NCBI GenBank assembly: GCA_031296915.1
Contig: JAVDPC010000007.1
Coordinates: 1 to 64,000 of the forward strand
Source of the DNA: Cerasicoccus frondis
Lineage (GTDB): Bacteria; Verrucomicrobiota; Verrucomicrobiia; Opitutales; Cerasicoccaceae
Reading direction: 5' to 3'
DNA: 64,000 bases
The notes under the pieces are model-generated. The model was not told the DNA's origin. It ran no database searches and saw nothing but the letters and a program-made list of their open reading frames with translations. A program made the translations under genes and the position numbers. Shown here one piece after another: positions 8,814-17,479 of this stretch (its first letter is position 1; each line of letters opens with the position of its first letter).

Positions 8814-11213
8814 CTAAGCCTGTTCAGCCAGTTTCTTGAGTCCCTTGAGATCGAGCTTGCCGGTGGGGAGCACGGGGATGGCGTCGACTTTGCGGACGAT
8901 CTTGGGCGTCCAGAGATTCGCCAACCCGGCGTCCTTGGCTTTGTCGCGCAAGGTGGATTCCGCGATGTCGAATGTGGTGAAGAGCACCAGCGCTTCGCCC
9001 TTGGAATCGTCCTGACGGGCGGAGACGGCCATTTGTGGCGTCTCGCTTTCAGCGACGTCGAACGCCTTGGCGAGCGTCGTTTCCACGGTGCCGTGAGGGA
9101 CCATTTCACCGCCGATTTTAGAGAAACGACTCAGACGGCCTTCGATGTAGAGAAAACCATCGGCGTCGCAGCGGGCCAGATCGCCGGTGCGGAACCAGCC
9201 TTCGTCGTCGATGACTTCTTTGGTGCGCTCGGGGTCGCCGAGGTAGCCGTCGAAAATGTTCACGCCGCGCAGGCAGAGAATGCCGACTTGGTCGATGGGC
9301 AGCGTCTTGCCGCTGTCCGGGCACTCAATGCGCGCTGCCATACCGGTGAAGAGCCTGCCCACGGAGCCGCGGCGGGTGCGTTCAAGTCCAGGCTCGCCAT
9401 CCTGAGCCGGGAGGTTGGGCACATTCACGGATGCGACGGGCGTCGTCTCGGTGAGGCCGTAGCCTTCCAGGTAATGCGAGCCCGGAAAACGCGCTTCCCA
9501 GGCGTCGTGGAATCCCGCAGGCGTCTTTTCGGCGCCGGCGACTACGATCTTGAGCGACTTGAGTTTCTCGGGCTCGACGCGCTTTAAATACGGACGGAAG
9601 AAGGTCGGCGTGCCCAGGAGAATGCTGCACTGTTCCTGCTCGATGACGTCGGCCGCTTTTTTGAAATCGAGGGGGGAGGGGGTGGTGACGACTTTTACCG
9701 CGACGCCGAGCGCCGTCCAGATCTGCACCGTAAAGCCGAAACTATGGAAAATGGGCAGGTTCGCCATCAGCGTTTCACCACGGGGGAGGACGCCGCATTC
9801 GCCGACTTGCAGGGCGTTGCCAATGATGTTGCGGTGCGTGAGCACGACGCCCTTCGGGTCACCGTCGCTGCCACTGGTGAAGAGCAAGGCGGCTTCGGCA
9901 TTATCACCGCGCTCGGGAACCTCGAAGCGGCGGAGGGCGGACTTGGCCCCCATCAGCTTCAGCCCGAGGAGCGTCTTGATGATTTTCCACTTCGGGATGG
10001 CTTCGAGCATTTCTTTGACGTCGAGCGTGTGCTCGGGCCAGGGGAAGCCAGGCATGCGGCCATCGATCTGCGCGCGAACCGGCGCAGCGCTGATCACGGT
10101 TTGGAGTTCGGCCTTTTCGAAGCAGCGCTCCAGCGCAGACTTGCCGAGGGTAAAGTTGAGGTTGACCGGCGTTTTACCCGCCAGGGAAACGGCGAGATTG
10201 GCAATGATGCCGCCGAGGCCGGGGGGGAGGACGATGCCCACGCGGCTTTCCGGGCACTTTTCGCGGATCGATTGGGACAGGTTGAGGGCGACTGCGCACA
10301 GCACGCCAGCCTTCATTTCCTTGCGCGCCATGGAGTGGTCGACCACGGCGATGTCGTCCAGGCGTTCGCCCAGTCGTTCGACGACCCACCCGCCCAGGTG
10401 GCCGGATAGTTCGGGATTTTCCTGGAAGGCGTCGGCCCCGTGATCGAGGACCATTTGGCGAGCTTCAGCAGCGGACATGTCAGTAGATATGGGTTGGCCG
10501 AGGACGATCCGGATGGTTGGACGTCCTAAGCGCGGCAGCTTCCAGAAGAAGCGGCCACCCTTGAAACTGAAAATGGAGCCCCACAATCCGTCAAGGTAAA
10601 CCGGCAGCACCGGGGCATTTGCTTTGCGGGCGATCAGGCGGAAACCGTCCTGAAATGGCGCAATATTGCCATCGCGGGTTAAATGGCCCTCGGGGAAAAT
10701 CACCACGGCCTCGCCTTCGTCGAGCTTCGCAGCGGCGGTGCGGATGGCGCTTCTGGCCTTGGTCGGGCTGACGGGCACGACGCCAGCCAAGCGCAAGGCG
10801 GCGCCCACGAACGGCTTTTTCATCAGTGTATCGTGGCTCATGAAGCGCAGTTTGCGCGGCAGGCACACGCCCATGATGACGGCGTCCATGTACGACACGT
10901 GATTGGAGATGATCAGCACTTTGCCCTCGCGCGGCAGGTGCTCAAGGCCCTTCACTTCGACGCGGTAGCGTAGCTTGACGAGGAGGCACATTGGCCAGTA
11001 GCCGAGACCCTGGGCAAAGGTCAGCCCCAGCGCTTTACGATGCTGGCGGAGGCGGTATACGCCATAGATCGTCGCGCTGAAGGCGACTGCGAGCAGCGCG
11101 ATGCCAATGCCCGTCGTCGAACCGAAGCGAAAGCCAAACCAGAGCGCAAAAACTGCGGCCAGCGAGATGATCAGGAAGCTATAGGCTGAGTTGTGTGAAT
11201 CGGAGGTGTCCAT
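8814..11213 (-). CDS. Bifunctional acyltransferase / acyl-ACP synthetase (Aas-like)
   Basis: A 799-residue fusion. After two N-terminal membrane segments (residues about 10-50) comes a PlsC acyltransferase domain with NHVSYMDA (NHx4D, near residue 104) and FPEGHLTRDG (near 175). From about residue 290 it continues into an AMP-forming adenylation domain with LLFTSGSDGDPKGVVLTH, YGLTETTP, the TGD motif in WFRTGDLA, and the C-terminal PTGKLDLK lysine. The layout matches Aas, which reactivates fatty acids and re-acylates lysophospholipids at the inner membrane. The MFS lysophospholipid flippase (LplT) often found with or fused to Aas is absent here. It does not look like OleC. Flanked on both sides by GTAG-ended palindromes. 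Confidence 0.85.
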   Translation of the reverse strand: MDTSDSHNSAYSFLIISLAAVFALWFGFRFGSTTGIGIALLAVAFSATIYGVYRLRQHRKALGLTFAQGLGYWPMCLLVKLRYRVEVKGLEHLPREGKVLIISNHVSYMDAVIMGVCLPRKLRFMSHDTLMKKPFVGAALRLAGVVPVSPTKARSAIRTAAAKLDEGEAVVIFPEGHLTRDGNIAPFQDGFRLIARKANAPVLPVYLDGLWGSIFSFKGGRFFWKLPRLGRPTIRIVLGQPISTDMSAAEARQMVLDHGADAFQENPELSGHLGGWVVERLGERLDDIAVVDHSMARKEMKAGVLCAVALNLSQSIREKCPESRVGIVLPPGLGGIIANLAVSLAGKTPVNLNFTLGKSALERCFEKAELQTVISAAPVRAQIDGRMPGFPWPEHTLDVKEMLEAIPKWKIIKTLLGLKLMGAKSALRRFEVPERGDNAEAALLFTSGSDGDPKGVVLTHRNIIGNALQVGECGVLPRGETLMANLPIFHSFGFTVQIWTALGVAVKVVTTPSPLDFKKAADVIEQEQCSILLGTPTFFRPYLKRVEPEKLKSLKIVVAGAEKTPAGFHDAWEARFPGSHYLEGYGLTETTPVASVNVPNLPAQDGEPGLERTRRGSVGRLFTGMAARIECPDSGKTLPIDQVGILCLRGVNIFDGYLGDPERTKEVIDDEGWFRTGDLARCDADGFLYIEGRLSRFSKIGGEMVPHGTVETTLAKAFDVAESETPQMAVSARQDDSKGEALVLFTTFDIAESTLRDKAKDAGLANLWTPKIVRKVDAIPVLPTGKLDLKGLKKLAEQA

Positions 11214-11693
11214 GTCTCCAATGAATGCGTGGTGCGTGCCAACTGGGTTTTGGCGTGCTTTGGTTTATTGCTAAATTGTTGCTGATTAGCAGAATATGAA
11301 TTTCAGTAGTATGGTCTGCATTTAGCCCGAAAAAGCATAGTCATGGCATTTTATGAACCCATTATTCATTTAATGTATGCAGAAACCGTAAAAAGGTAGC
11401 GCGGAGCGTCCCCGCTCCGCAAGGATTGAGGGAAATGACCAATCGGTTCGCGAACAGCGGGTTGCGCCATGGCGCCATTCACGAACTGACTCCGCATTTT
11501 GGCACAGCTTGCGGAGCGGGGACGCTCCGCGCTACCTTCCCCTCCTATTGGAATGCAGGCTCTGGTGTTACTTGGAACCCAGCAACCTACGCCTGGATTC
11601 AGCGCGACAACCGCCTGGCTTTGAGGCGACGTCCACGCGTCCTTTAGAAGTAGGCGTTCGGTGGTGAGAAGTTCGCCGGCGTGACGATTGCCA
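11214..11693. other. Gene-free intergenic stretch, 480 bases
   Basis: No convincing gene is present. The part next to the acyltransferase start (11214-11390) is AT-rich and is where its promoter should lie. The part from 11396 to 11535 is a palindromic repeat, described separately. The short frames crossing it are made of repeat sequence and have no recognisable product. The last ~150 bases precede the stop of the GNAT gene and show nothing I can interpret. Confidence 0.6.
11396..11535. repeat. REPIN-like palindromic repeat B (GTAG...CTAC)
   Basis: The left arm at 11396-11423 starts GTAG and contains gcggagcgtccccgctccgc; the right arm at 11508-11535 is its exact inverse and ends CTAC. Each arm folds on itself around TCC/GGA. 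The 84-base spacer is unrelated to the spacers of the other copies. Same end tetranucleotides as repeats A, C, D and F, but a different stem. Confidence 0.75.
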
Positions 11694-12170
11694 TCACGAA
11701 ATGCAGTGATCGCTCGCTTTCAGCTCCATCTTGTAGTTAAGCAAGTCGACGCCGCGGATGTTCACGTTGTTTTCGTAGAGGACACGGAATCCCTGCTTTT
11801 CGAAAACGGGTTTCGCGCAAATGGAGGCTTCGACATGCAAGCGGTCGAGTCCGCGGGCAAAGGCTGTTGCGACCGCATGCTGGATCAGCGCCGTCCCCAC
11901 GCCGCTATGGGCGGCCTTCGGGTGGACGTAGGTGCAATCGATGTGGCCATCGGGGTCCAGTTCAAGAAAGCCGACGACCTCCCCATCCCGCTCATAGACG
12001 AAGGGCTGCTTCCGTGCGCAGCGCTGCCGCCAGTGCTCGGGATTGGGCGTCGTTTCCGTCCACGCGTGGCACTGCTCCGGCGTGTAGACCGCGCAGGCGA
12101 TCTCATGCACCGCCCGCGGGAAAATCTCCGCAATGGCGTAGCAGTCGTCAGGCTGGTAGGGACGGATCAT
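11694..12170 (-). CDS. GNAT-family N-acetyltransferase
   Basis: A 158-residue protein with the GNAT layout: an N-terminal MIRPYQPDDCYAIAEIF strand-helix, a central VVGFLELDPDGHIDCTYVHPKAAHSGVGTALI segment containing the acetyl-CoA pyrophosphate loop (HSGVGTA, the Q/RxxGxG/A site), and a C-terminal EKQGFRVLYENNV strand. It transfers an acetyl group from acetyl-CoA to an amine; the substrate is unknown, and the AxFxTPEQCxAW region recalls YafP-type enzymes. It is the last gene of a leftward run with a VOC protein, a conserved hypothetical and a TPR protein. Confidence 0.85.
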   Translation of the reverse strand: MIRPYQPDDCYAIAEIFPRAVHEIACAVYTPEQCHAWTETTPNPEHWRQRCARKQPFVYERDGEVVGFLELDPDGHIDCTYVHPKAAHSGVGTALIQHAVATAFARGLDRLHVEASICAKPVFEKQGFRVLYENNVNIRGVDLLNYKMELKASDHCIS

Positions 12171-12230
12171 CGGAAAATGTTGCGTTGTCGGGTGACTTGG
12201 CGGACTGGGGACACTGCAAAGCTGCCCAAC

Positions 12231-12704
12231 TCAGCGCAACTTCATTTTTCGCAGATGATTCGGATTGATGACATACTCATACTTCAAGCCGTCGGGGTCA
12301 TGAAAAAAGGTGGCATAATACCCTTCGCCATACTCGGGGCAGTCGCAGGGAGCATCTTCGATGGCGGCATGCCCGGCATGCTCAAGCGGAAGCAGGACTT
12401 CCTGGTAGAAGCGGTCCACGTCCTCGCGATCCAGCGCACAGAACGCCAGGTGGTCATGTTGCCCGAGGGCGCCACGCTGGTATTTAACTTCTCGGAAAGG
12501 CGCTCGAACCTGGCAGATGCTGATCTCATGAGGAGATTCGAAATCCCAGCGTTTCCAATCCTCGTAGGCGTAATCCTCACCGTAACTGGAGCCCGCCAAC
12601 TCATACCCCAAGTATTGAAACATCGCACTGTAAAACGGCGATGAGCGCTCAACGCTGGATACGTTGATAACCAGGTGGTGTAATAGGCCTCGGTGCTTAC
12701 TCAT
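12231..12704 (-). CDS. VOC-family (glyoxalase/dioxygenase superfamily) protein
   Basis: A 157-residue protein with the two beta-alpha-beta-beta-beta modules of the vicinal oxygen chelate fold. The start GLLHHLVINVSSVERSSPFYSAMFQYLGY is the standard first strand and helix; HDHLAFCALDREDVDRFYQEVL opens the second module; FFHDPDGLKYEYV is the conserved end containing the metal-binding Glu. His in LLHHLVINV and HDHLAF plus that Glu are candidate metal ligands. Substrate unknown. Its start overlaps the stop of the preceding gene by 4 bases (ATGA), so they are translationally coupled. Confidence 0.8.
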   Translation of the reverse strand: MSKHRGLLHHLVINVSSVERSSPFYSAMFQYLGYELAGSSYGEDYAYEDWKRWDFESPHEISICQVRAPFREVKYQRGALGQHDHLAFCALDREDVDRFYQEVLLPLEHAGHAAIEDAPCDCPEYGEGYYATFFHDPDGLKYEYVINPNHLRKMKLR

Positions 12705-13402
12705 TGTTTTGCAGGGGTAGCGGATTGGCTTAGTTTATAGTTTTGCAGGTAAGTGACGTTGCCGTAGGTCCAGGGCTCGGGGGTGACTTCGAACCAATCC
12801 TTAAAGCGTTCGCGGAGCTGGGTTGGCTCGACCCAGATTTGGGCTTCGAGGTAGCGATACCAATTGAGCCGCCGGTGCATCTGCTCAAGGTGTGCGGCGA
12901 TGCCGAGTGAGTGGTAGCCGACGCAGAGGTCTTCGTAGGTGAGTAGCTTGCCGAAGTAGGGATACTTCGCTTCGCTGTAGTCGCTGGGAATCTGGTAGCC
13001 GAAGTGTTGCTTGGCCGGGACCTTATTCAGCGTCACGAGGTGCAGGTGGTCCGGGCACATAAAGGTCAACTCGCCCTCGGCAAAGAACTCGATGGGGATC
13101 TGAATCTTATACGGGTCGCGATACAAACCGCCAACCACATCCGCGTCGCCCAGCACGGCGTAGAATGGCCGCCTGGGCGCGTCTCGTTGAAAGCGTTTCG
13201 CGTAGAGATCGATGGTCAAATCGTCGGCGAGTCGGCGGTAGTCAAAGAACGCCTTACCCTCGGCGAAGCGATTAAACCCAGTTGGCGCGTCGCGCTCTTG
13301 TTCGATGATTTGCTGCGTTTCGGCTTCGTCCAAATCGCAGATGCTGAGCAGCGGCCCTTTTTCACGTTCGAAATAGTGGCTGATGTAGCGTGGGAGATGC
13401 AT
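12701..13402 (-). CDS. Conserved-looking hypothetical protein
   Basis: A 233-residue soluble protein using the ATG at 13400-13402 (MHLPRYISHYFERE); an upstream extension of the frame is Ser/Thr/Pro-rich and overlaps the TPR gene, so it is rejected. No signal peptide or membrane segment. Notable features are a Trp/Tyr-rich C-terminal half (LNWYRYLEAQIWVEP, FEVTPEPWTYG) and a CPDHLHLVTLNKVP segment in the middle. I do not recognise a family. It lies 16 bases after the TPR gene and overlaps the VOC gene by 4 bases, so it belongs to their operon. Confidence 0.6.
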   Translation of the reverse strand: MHLPRYISHYFEREKGPLLSICDLDEAETQQIIEQERDAPTGFNRFAEGKAFFDYRRLADDLTIDLYAKRFQRDAPRRPFYAVLGDADVVGGLYRDPYKIQIPIEFFAEGELTFMCPDHLHLVTLNKVPAKQHFGYQIPSDYSEAKYPYFGKLLTYEDLCVGYHSLGIAAHLEQMHRRLNWYRYLEAQIWVEPTQLRERFKDWFEVTPEPWTYGNVTYLQNYKLSQSATPAKQ

Positions 13403-13418
13403 GGCGGTTTGCGTGAGT

Positions 13419-15092
13419 CTACAATCGCGCTTCGCGGAGGAGCTCGCGCTCTTCGGGGAGGAGGTCGTCGGGGTTGACGCCTTCCATGACGCTTTGGGAC
13501 TCGTTTTGATGACCGTTGGCGGCGAGGATGGTGGCGTAGATGGCGCGGTGGCGCGGGCGGGCCTCGCTCCAGTCGATGGGCAACGTGTAGAGTTGCTCAA
13601 GGGCGAGTTGTTCATTGCCGGCCAGGTAGAGGCCCAGCGAGAGGGTGATGATGTTCGCGAGGTAGGGGCGCTCGGACTCCTGCAGCAGGCGATTGGCGGT
13701 GGTGACCGATTCCTGGATGTCGCCGCCCAGCAAGAGGTTCAGGTAAGCGATGTCATTGGCGACGTCGCTGTCGTTGGGATACTTTTCGGCCATGCGTTCG
13801 AGCGCGTGATGCAGGGCGTGGATGTCGCCGGAGTCCTGGTCGAGCTTGATCATTTCTTCGAACGCCTTGCGCTGGGTGGCGGGGATCAGGGCGAGCTTTT
13901 CGAGCACTTCGCGGGCGCGCTCCGGCCAGCCCATTTTGGTGGCGTAGGTGTAGGCAAACTCCAGCTTGCCAATGTCTTCTTTGGCGGTGACGAGCGCTTG
14001 GCCCCAGATCAGATTGCTGATGCGGTCGTTGCCCAGCTCCTCTTGAATCCGTGAGCGAAAGAGAACGATGGTAAACGGGTCCAGGGGCAGGCGCGGGCGC
14101 TCAACGATGCGGGCCAGTTCGTCCCATTGCTTGGTGTAGGCCATGGAGTCGACCCAGACGAGGAAGAGATCCCGTCGCGAAATGGCCATGTCGAAATTCA
14201 CCAGCTTCAGGAAGTCTTCCGGGCGGCCCTGCTGGTTGAGCCAGCGCCCGATTTCCACGAGCTCGGACGGGTCTTCGAGGTTAAACATCTCCTGCACTTC
14301 GTCGAGCAATTCGTCCATGGTATGTGTGCCCAGTCGGCGGCGCACGACGATTTCGGTCAACTGGTCTTCGCGTCCGGCGAGGGGGTGACGGGCCAGATTT
14401 TCGGCGGCGACGAGTAATTGCTCGTGAGTCATATCCGGCGCAGTGAGCATTGCCCGAGCGGCTTCGAGGCCGATCTCGTCCTTGCGCTTAGCCATGTCCT
14501 GAAGCCACTGCAGACCGGCCTGGCGCGTCGCCTCGTTGTCGCTTTGCAGGCTCAGGTTGATGTAGGCAAACTGGATTTCGATCGGAGAATCCGGCGCTGC
14601 GGCGGCTTGGCGAGCCAGCTCGACGGCTTTTGCCGGTCGATTGTTGACCAGTTCGACGCGCGCCCGGCGGTAGAGCGCCTCGGCGGAGTTCGGAAAATCC
14701 TGCGCCAGACGTTGGGCGAGGGCCTTGATTGCGGCTTCGTCTTGCAGTCGGGTCGTGCTGTCGAACCAAGCGAGCAGGTCGGCTTCTTCCTTGGTTTGTT
14801 CGTAAACTTTCTGCCAGAGGGCGGGCGCGCCCTGGGGGTCTGCGTCATTGAGAATGCCAGCCAGAGTCCGCGCGACTTCCGTATTGTCCGGGTCGAGGGC
14901 ATAGGCCGCCTTGGCGGCTTCCCAGGCGGCGCCGTAGCGCTCTTCCTCCAGCAGGACTTTGGCGTCCTCGGCCAGGTTTTCCGCGCGCTTTTGCTTCACG
15001 AATCGCCAGGTAAACGGCGTCGCGACGATCAGCAGCGCCAGGAGGACGCCGCTGATAATCAAAATCCGCTTAGCCTTGGGAGTGAGAGACAT
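13419..15092 (-). CDS. Membrane-anchored TPR-repeat protein
   Basis: A 557-residue protein with one N-terminal membrane span (IIISGVLLALLIVATPFTW region, residues about 10-30) and a long helical repeat region. TPR-like units are recognisable by spacing of A, L, Y and P residues, e.g. EERYGAAWEAAKAAYALDPDN near residue 50 and similar units through residue 540. Such solenoids act as scaffolds in the periplasm or at the membrane. First gene of a leftward operon with a hypothetical, a VOC and a GNAT gene. No catalytic motif is seen. Its architecture resembles the four large paralogues at 50.6-58.1 kb, though the repeat consensus differs. Confidence 0.75.
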   Translation of the reverse strand: MSLTPKAKRILIISGVLLALLIVATPFTWRFVKQKRAENLAEDAKVLLEEERYGAAWEAAKAAYALDPDNTEVARTLAGILNDADPQGAPALWQKVYEQTKEEADLLAWFDSTTRLQDEAAIKALAQRLAQDFPNSAEALYRRARVELVNNRPAKAVELARQAAAAPDSPIEIQFAYINLSLQSDNEATRQAGLQWLQDMAKRKDEIGLEAARAMLTAPDMTHEQLLVAAENLARHPLAGREDQLTEIVVRRRLGTHTMDELLDEVQEMFNLEDPSELVEIGRWLNQQGRPEDFLKLVNFDMAISRRDLFLVWVDSMAYTKQWDELARIVERPRLPLDPFTIVLFRSRIQEELGNDRISNLIWGQALVTAKEDIGKLEFAYTYATKMGWPERAREVLEKLALIPATQRKAFEEMIKLDQDSGDIHALHHALERMAEKYPNDSDVANDIAYLNLLLGGDIQESVTTANRLLQESERPYLANIITLSLGLYLAGNEQLALEQLYTLPIDWSEARPRHRAIYATILAANGHQNESQSVMEGVNPDDLLPEERELLREARL

Positions 15093-15128
15093 AACTACGT
15101 TTTATCAACGGCTCAGCCGGAAGCCAAC

Positions 15129-16331
15129 TTAAACCTCTGCCTCCAAAATGCGCCCGCCTACGGCGTCGGCCAACAGGCGTCCGGCGTCGGTCAAGCGCAA
15201 CTGCCCGCCGATCTGTTCGACCACGCCTTCGCTCAAAAGTTCACGCCAAAGCGCCTCGTAATTTCCCCAGTCTGCACTTGGAAAGCGTTGGCGCAGCGCG
15301 GCGAGGTTGACGCCCTCGTTGAGCCGGAGCCCGAAGATTAAGGCGTCCGCCGCGACGAGTTCCGGATTGAGGGAGACGACGTCGACGGCGGTGCTTGGCA
15401 AAGCTTCGGGTGAATGGTTTTCCAGCCCGCCGAGCCAGGCGTTGAGATCGCTCGGGTTGCTCCAGCGGTTTCCGTCCCATTGGCTGGCGGCGGAAGGGCC
15501 GACGCCGCGCCATTGCCCCATGCGCCAGGTGGAGAGGTTGTGCGCGCATTCGCGGCCGGGTTTGGCGAAGTTGGACACCTCATACTGCGGGTAACCCGCC
15601 GCGCCCAGCGCTTCCCAGGTAAACTGATACAGCTCGGCCTCCTGTACAATGTCCCGCTTGAACTCGCCCTTGGACAGCTTGACCCAGAGCTTGGTGTCCT
15701 CCTCAAAAGTCAGGCAATAGGTCGAAATGTGTTCCGGGTTCAGGTCGATGGCGCGGTTCAGGTCGTCGCGCCATTGGTCGAGGCTTTGGCCGGGCACCGC
15801 GAAAATCAGGTCGAGGTTGACATTATCGCAGCCGCCCTGGCGGAGCGTTTCGTAGGCTTGGAGGACTTGCTTGGGGCTGTGACGTCGGCCCAGCTTTTCC
15901 AGCAGCGCCTCGTCGAAACTCTGCACGCCCATGGAGATGCGGTTCACGCCAGCCTCGCGCATCGCGGCGATTTTATCGGCTTTAACGGTCGAGGGCGCCA
16001 TTTCGACGGTCCATTCGGCAATGGGTCCGGGAGCGCGGTCACGAACGGCTTGGCAAAGGCGGGCGAGGTCTGGCGCGGCGAGTAGGCCCGGCGTGCCGCC
16101 GCCGAAAAACACCGTCAGCCCCGCATCGGCGTCAAGGGCTGGTAAAAAATGGCCATTGGCTTGGGAGTCCGCGCGGGCGTCCCACTCGGCGCGCCATTGG
16201 TCGAGCTCGCGCTCGATGCCGTCCAGGTAGCGCAGGAGGTCGGCGCGGCGGGGGGCTTCCTGGTAAAAAGCGCAAAAATCGCAGGTGGTGGCGCAGAAGG
16301 GCACGTGCAAATACAGTCCGGGGAGAATCAC
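15129..16331 (-). CDS. hemW: HemW-like radical SAM protein
   Basis: The radical SAM cluster motif is LYLHVPFCATTCDFCAFY (CxxxCxxC), near the N-terminus, followed by FFGGGTPGLL and the long HemN/HemW core (MGVQSFDEALLEKLGRRH, NLDLIFAVPGQSLDQW). The C-terminal HemN_C-like domain ends LTDAGRLLADAVG. HemW proteins bind heme and are thought to be heme chaperones related to coproporphyrinogen dehydrogenase; they do not act as HemN. The start is uncertain: I chose the GTG at 16329-16331, 4 codons before the conserved LYLHVPFC, because the longer TTG and GTG options at 16415 and 16376 run into or close to the divergent lipoprotein gene. No clear ribosome binding site decides it. Confidence 0.8.
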   Translation of the reverse strand: MILPGLYLHVPFCATTCDFCAFYQEAPRRADLLRYLDGIERELDQWRAEWDARADSQANGHFLPALDADAGLTVFFGGGTPGLLAAPDLARLCQAVRDRAPGPIAEWTVEMAPSTVKADKIAAMREAGVNRISMGVQSFDEALLEKLGRRHSPKQVLQAYETLRQGGCDNVNLDLIFAVPGQSLDQWRDDLNRAIDLNPEHISTYCLTFEEDTKLWVKLSKGEFKRDIVQEAELYQFTWEALGAAGYPQYEVSNFAKPGRECAHNLSTWRMGQWRGVGPSAASQWDGNRWSNPSDLNAWLGGLENHSPEALPSTAVDVVSLNPELVAADALIFGLRLNEGVNLAALRQRFPSADWGNYEALWRELLSEGVVEQIGGQLRLTDAGRLLADAVGGRILEAEV

Positions 16332-16405
16332 TGCGTCGGATTGACTATTTACGGGTTTTGCTTGCGAACATTGCACGTACGTTGTTTGTCTTAGGTATTC
16401 GTTAA

Positions 16406-17395
16406 ATGAAAGCAAAACTTTACCTGATTCTCGCTGCGACCGCTGCCTTGCTTACGGGGTGCGGCCCCTCGATCAATAACCTCACCAGCGCGCGCGTGCC
16501 GCAGAACGCTTCGGGCATTTACACGCTGAGCATGACCGTGACCAACGACGACGGCTCGATCTCCAGTAGTACTTATGTGCCCAAGGTCGTGATCGATGGC
16601 GTTGAGCGCCCGATGAACTTGAGCGACATTGGCAAAAACATTTTTGAATACGACTACGCCATCCCCGAAGGTCGCACGGACGCCAAGTATTATTACTACC
16701 TCGATTACGAGCGCGACAACGAGCACTACCTGAAGTCCAAGATCTTTGACCTCCAGATTACGGATCGCTACGTGACCGCCATTGAATCCGTGCGCGGCCC
16801 CGTTGGCGCGGAAATCCCGGTTGTTGGCCGCGGCTTCACCGACTTCGATAAAATCGTGATCGGCGGCTTTGAAGCGGACACGACATACCAGTCGCCGACT
16901 TCGTTGACTTTCATCGTGCCCGCGCTCAAGCCCAACCAAGCTTACCGCGCTGAGCTCGTGAGCGGCAACGGCGTGACGAAACTCGGTAAGTTCCACGTCG
17001 ATGCGTCGAAGCTTACCGTGGTGCCGGCGATAATCAATATCCGCCCTGGCGAGCGCACTTCGGTGGCCTTTGGCGTCGAATACCCGACCTCGAACATCGG
17101 TTTGCCAATCAGCGTCATGACGAACATTCCGGACAGCGTGATCATGCCCGAAGTGGCGATTCCCCCCGGCGCCCGCTCGGTGAGCATTCCAATCGAAGGC
17201 GGCAAAAGAGGCACGGGCCTGCTTTATGTTTCGGCCCCTGGCTACAACGAACTGCAAGTGCCGGTCACGGTCGGCATGGCTTCTGGCTCCGCTACGGATT
17301 GGAAGATGCCGCCAACTGGCAGCTCCATTGGCCAACAACAGCCAGTTGAAGAAGTCGTGGTCGAAGAAGAGACCGACATTTTCATCTTCGAGTAA
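16406..17395 (+). CDS. Lipoprotein with IPT/TIG-like domain
   Basis: A 329-residue protein with a lipobox (LLTGCGP, Cys near residue 19). A TIG/IPT-like immunoglobulin fold starts near residue 133: VTAIESVRGPVGAEIPVVGRGFTDFDKIVIGG is the classic first half (G.P.G..v.i.G.gF). A second all-beta domain follows to about residue 290, and the tail is very acidic (VEEVVVEEETDIFIFE). It is probably an envelope or surface lipoprotein with a binding or structural role. Divergent from hemW, and followed by a good rho-independent terminator, so it is likely monocistronic. Confidence 0.75.
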   Translation: MKAKLYLILAATAALLTGCGPSINNLTSARVPQNASGIYTLSMTVTNDDGSISSSTYVPKVVIDGVERPMNLSDIGKNIFEYDYAIPEGRTDAKYYYYLDYERDNEHYLKSKIFDLQITDRYVTAIESVRGPVGAEIPVVGRGFTDFDKIVIGGFEADTTYQSPTSLTFIVPALKPNQAYRAELVSGNGVTKLGKFHVDASKLTVVPAIINIRPGERTSVAFGVEYPTSNIGLPISVMTNIPDSVIMPEVAIPPGARSVSIPIEGGKRGTGLLYVSAPGYNELQVPVTVGMASGSATDWKMPPTGSSIGQQQPVEEVVVEEETDIFIFE

Positions 17396-17443
17396 ACCAG
17401 CATTTGTCTCGGCTGGTGTTTTTGCCAGCCAAGGAAATTTCAT

Positions 17444-17475
17444 AAACGGCGTCCTGCAATGGGCGCCGTTTTTTT
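17444..17475 (+). terminator. Rho-independent terminator
   Basis: The stem aaacggcg / cgccgttt encloses a short loop and is followed by seven T residues on the + strand. It lies about 50 bases after the TIG lipoprotein stop and just before the 3' end of the convergent nuclease-fold gene, so it closes the lipoprotein transcript. Confidence 0.8.
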
Positions 17476-17479
17476 GGCA

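Noticed and set aside
8814..11213. Idea that the AMP-forming domain here is the missing OleC
   Set aside because: The protein has an N-terminal PlsC domain and the Aas layout, and it lies 12 kb from oleAB.
11688..12644. 318-residue + strand frame over GNAT and VOC genes
   Set aside because: Antisense to two genes with clear family motifs.
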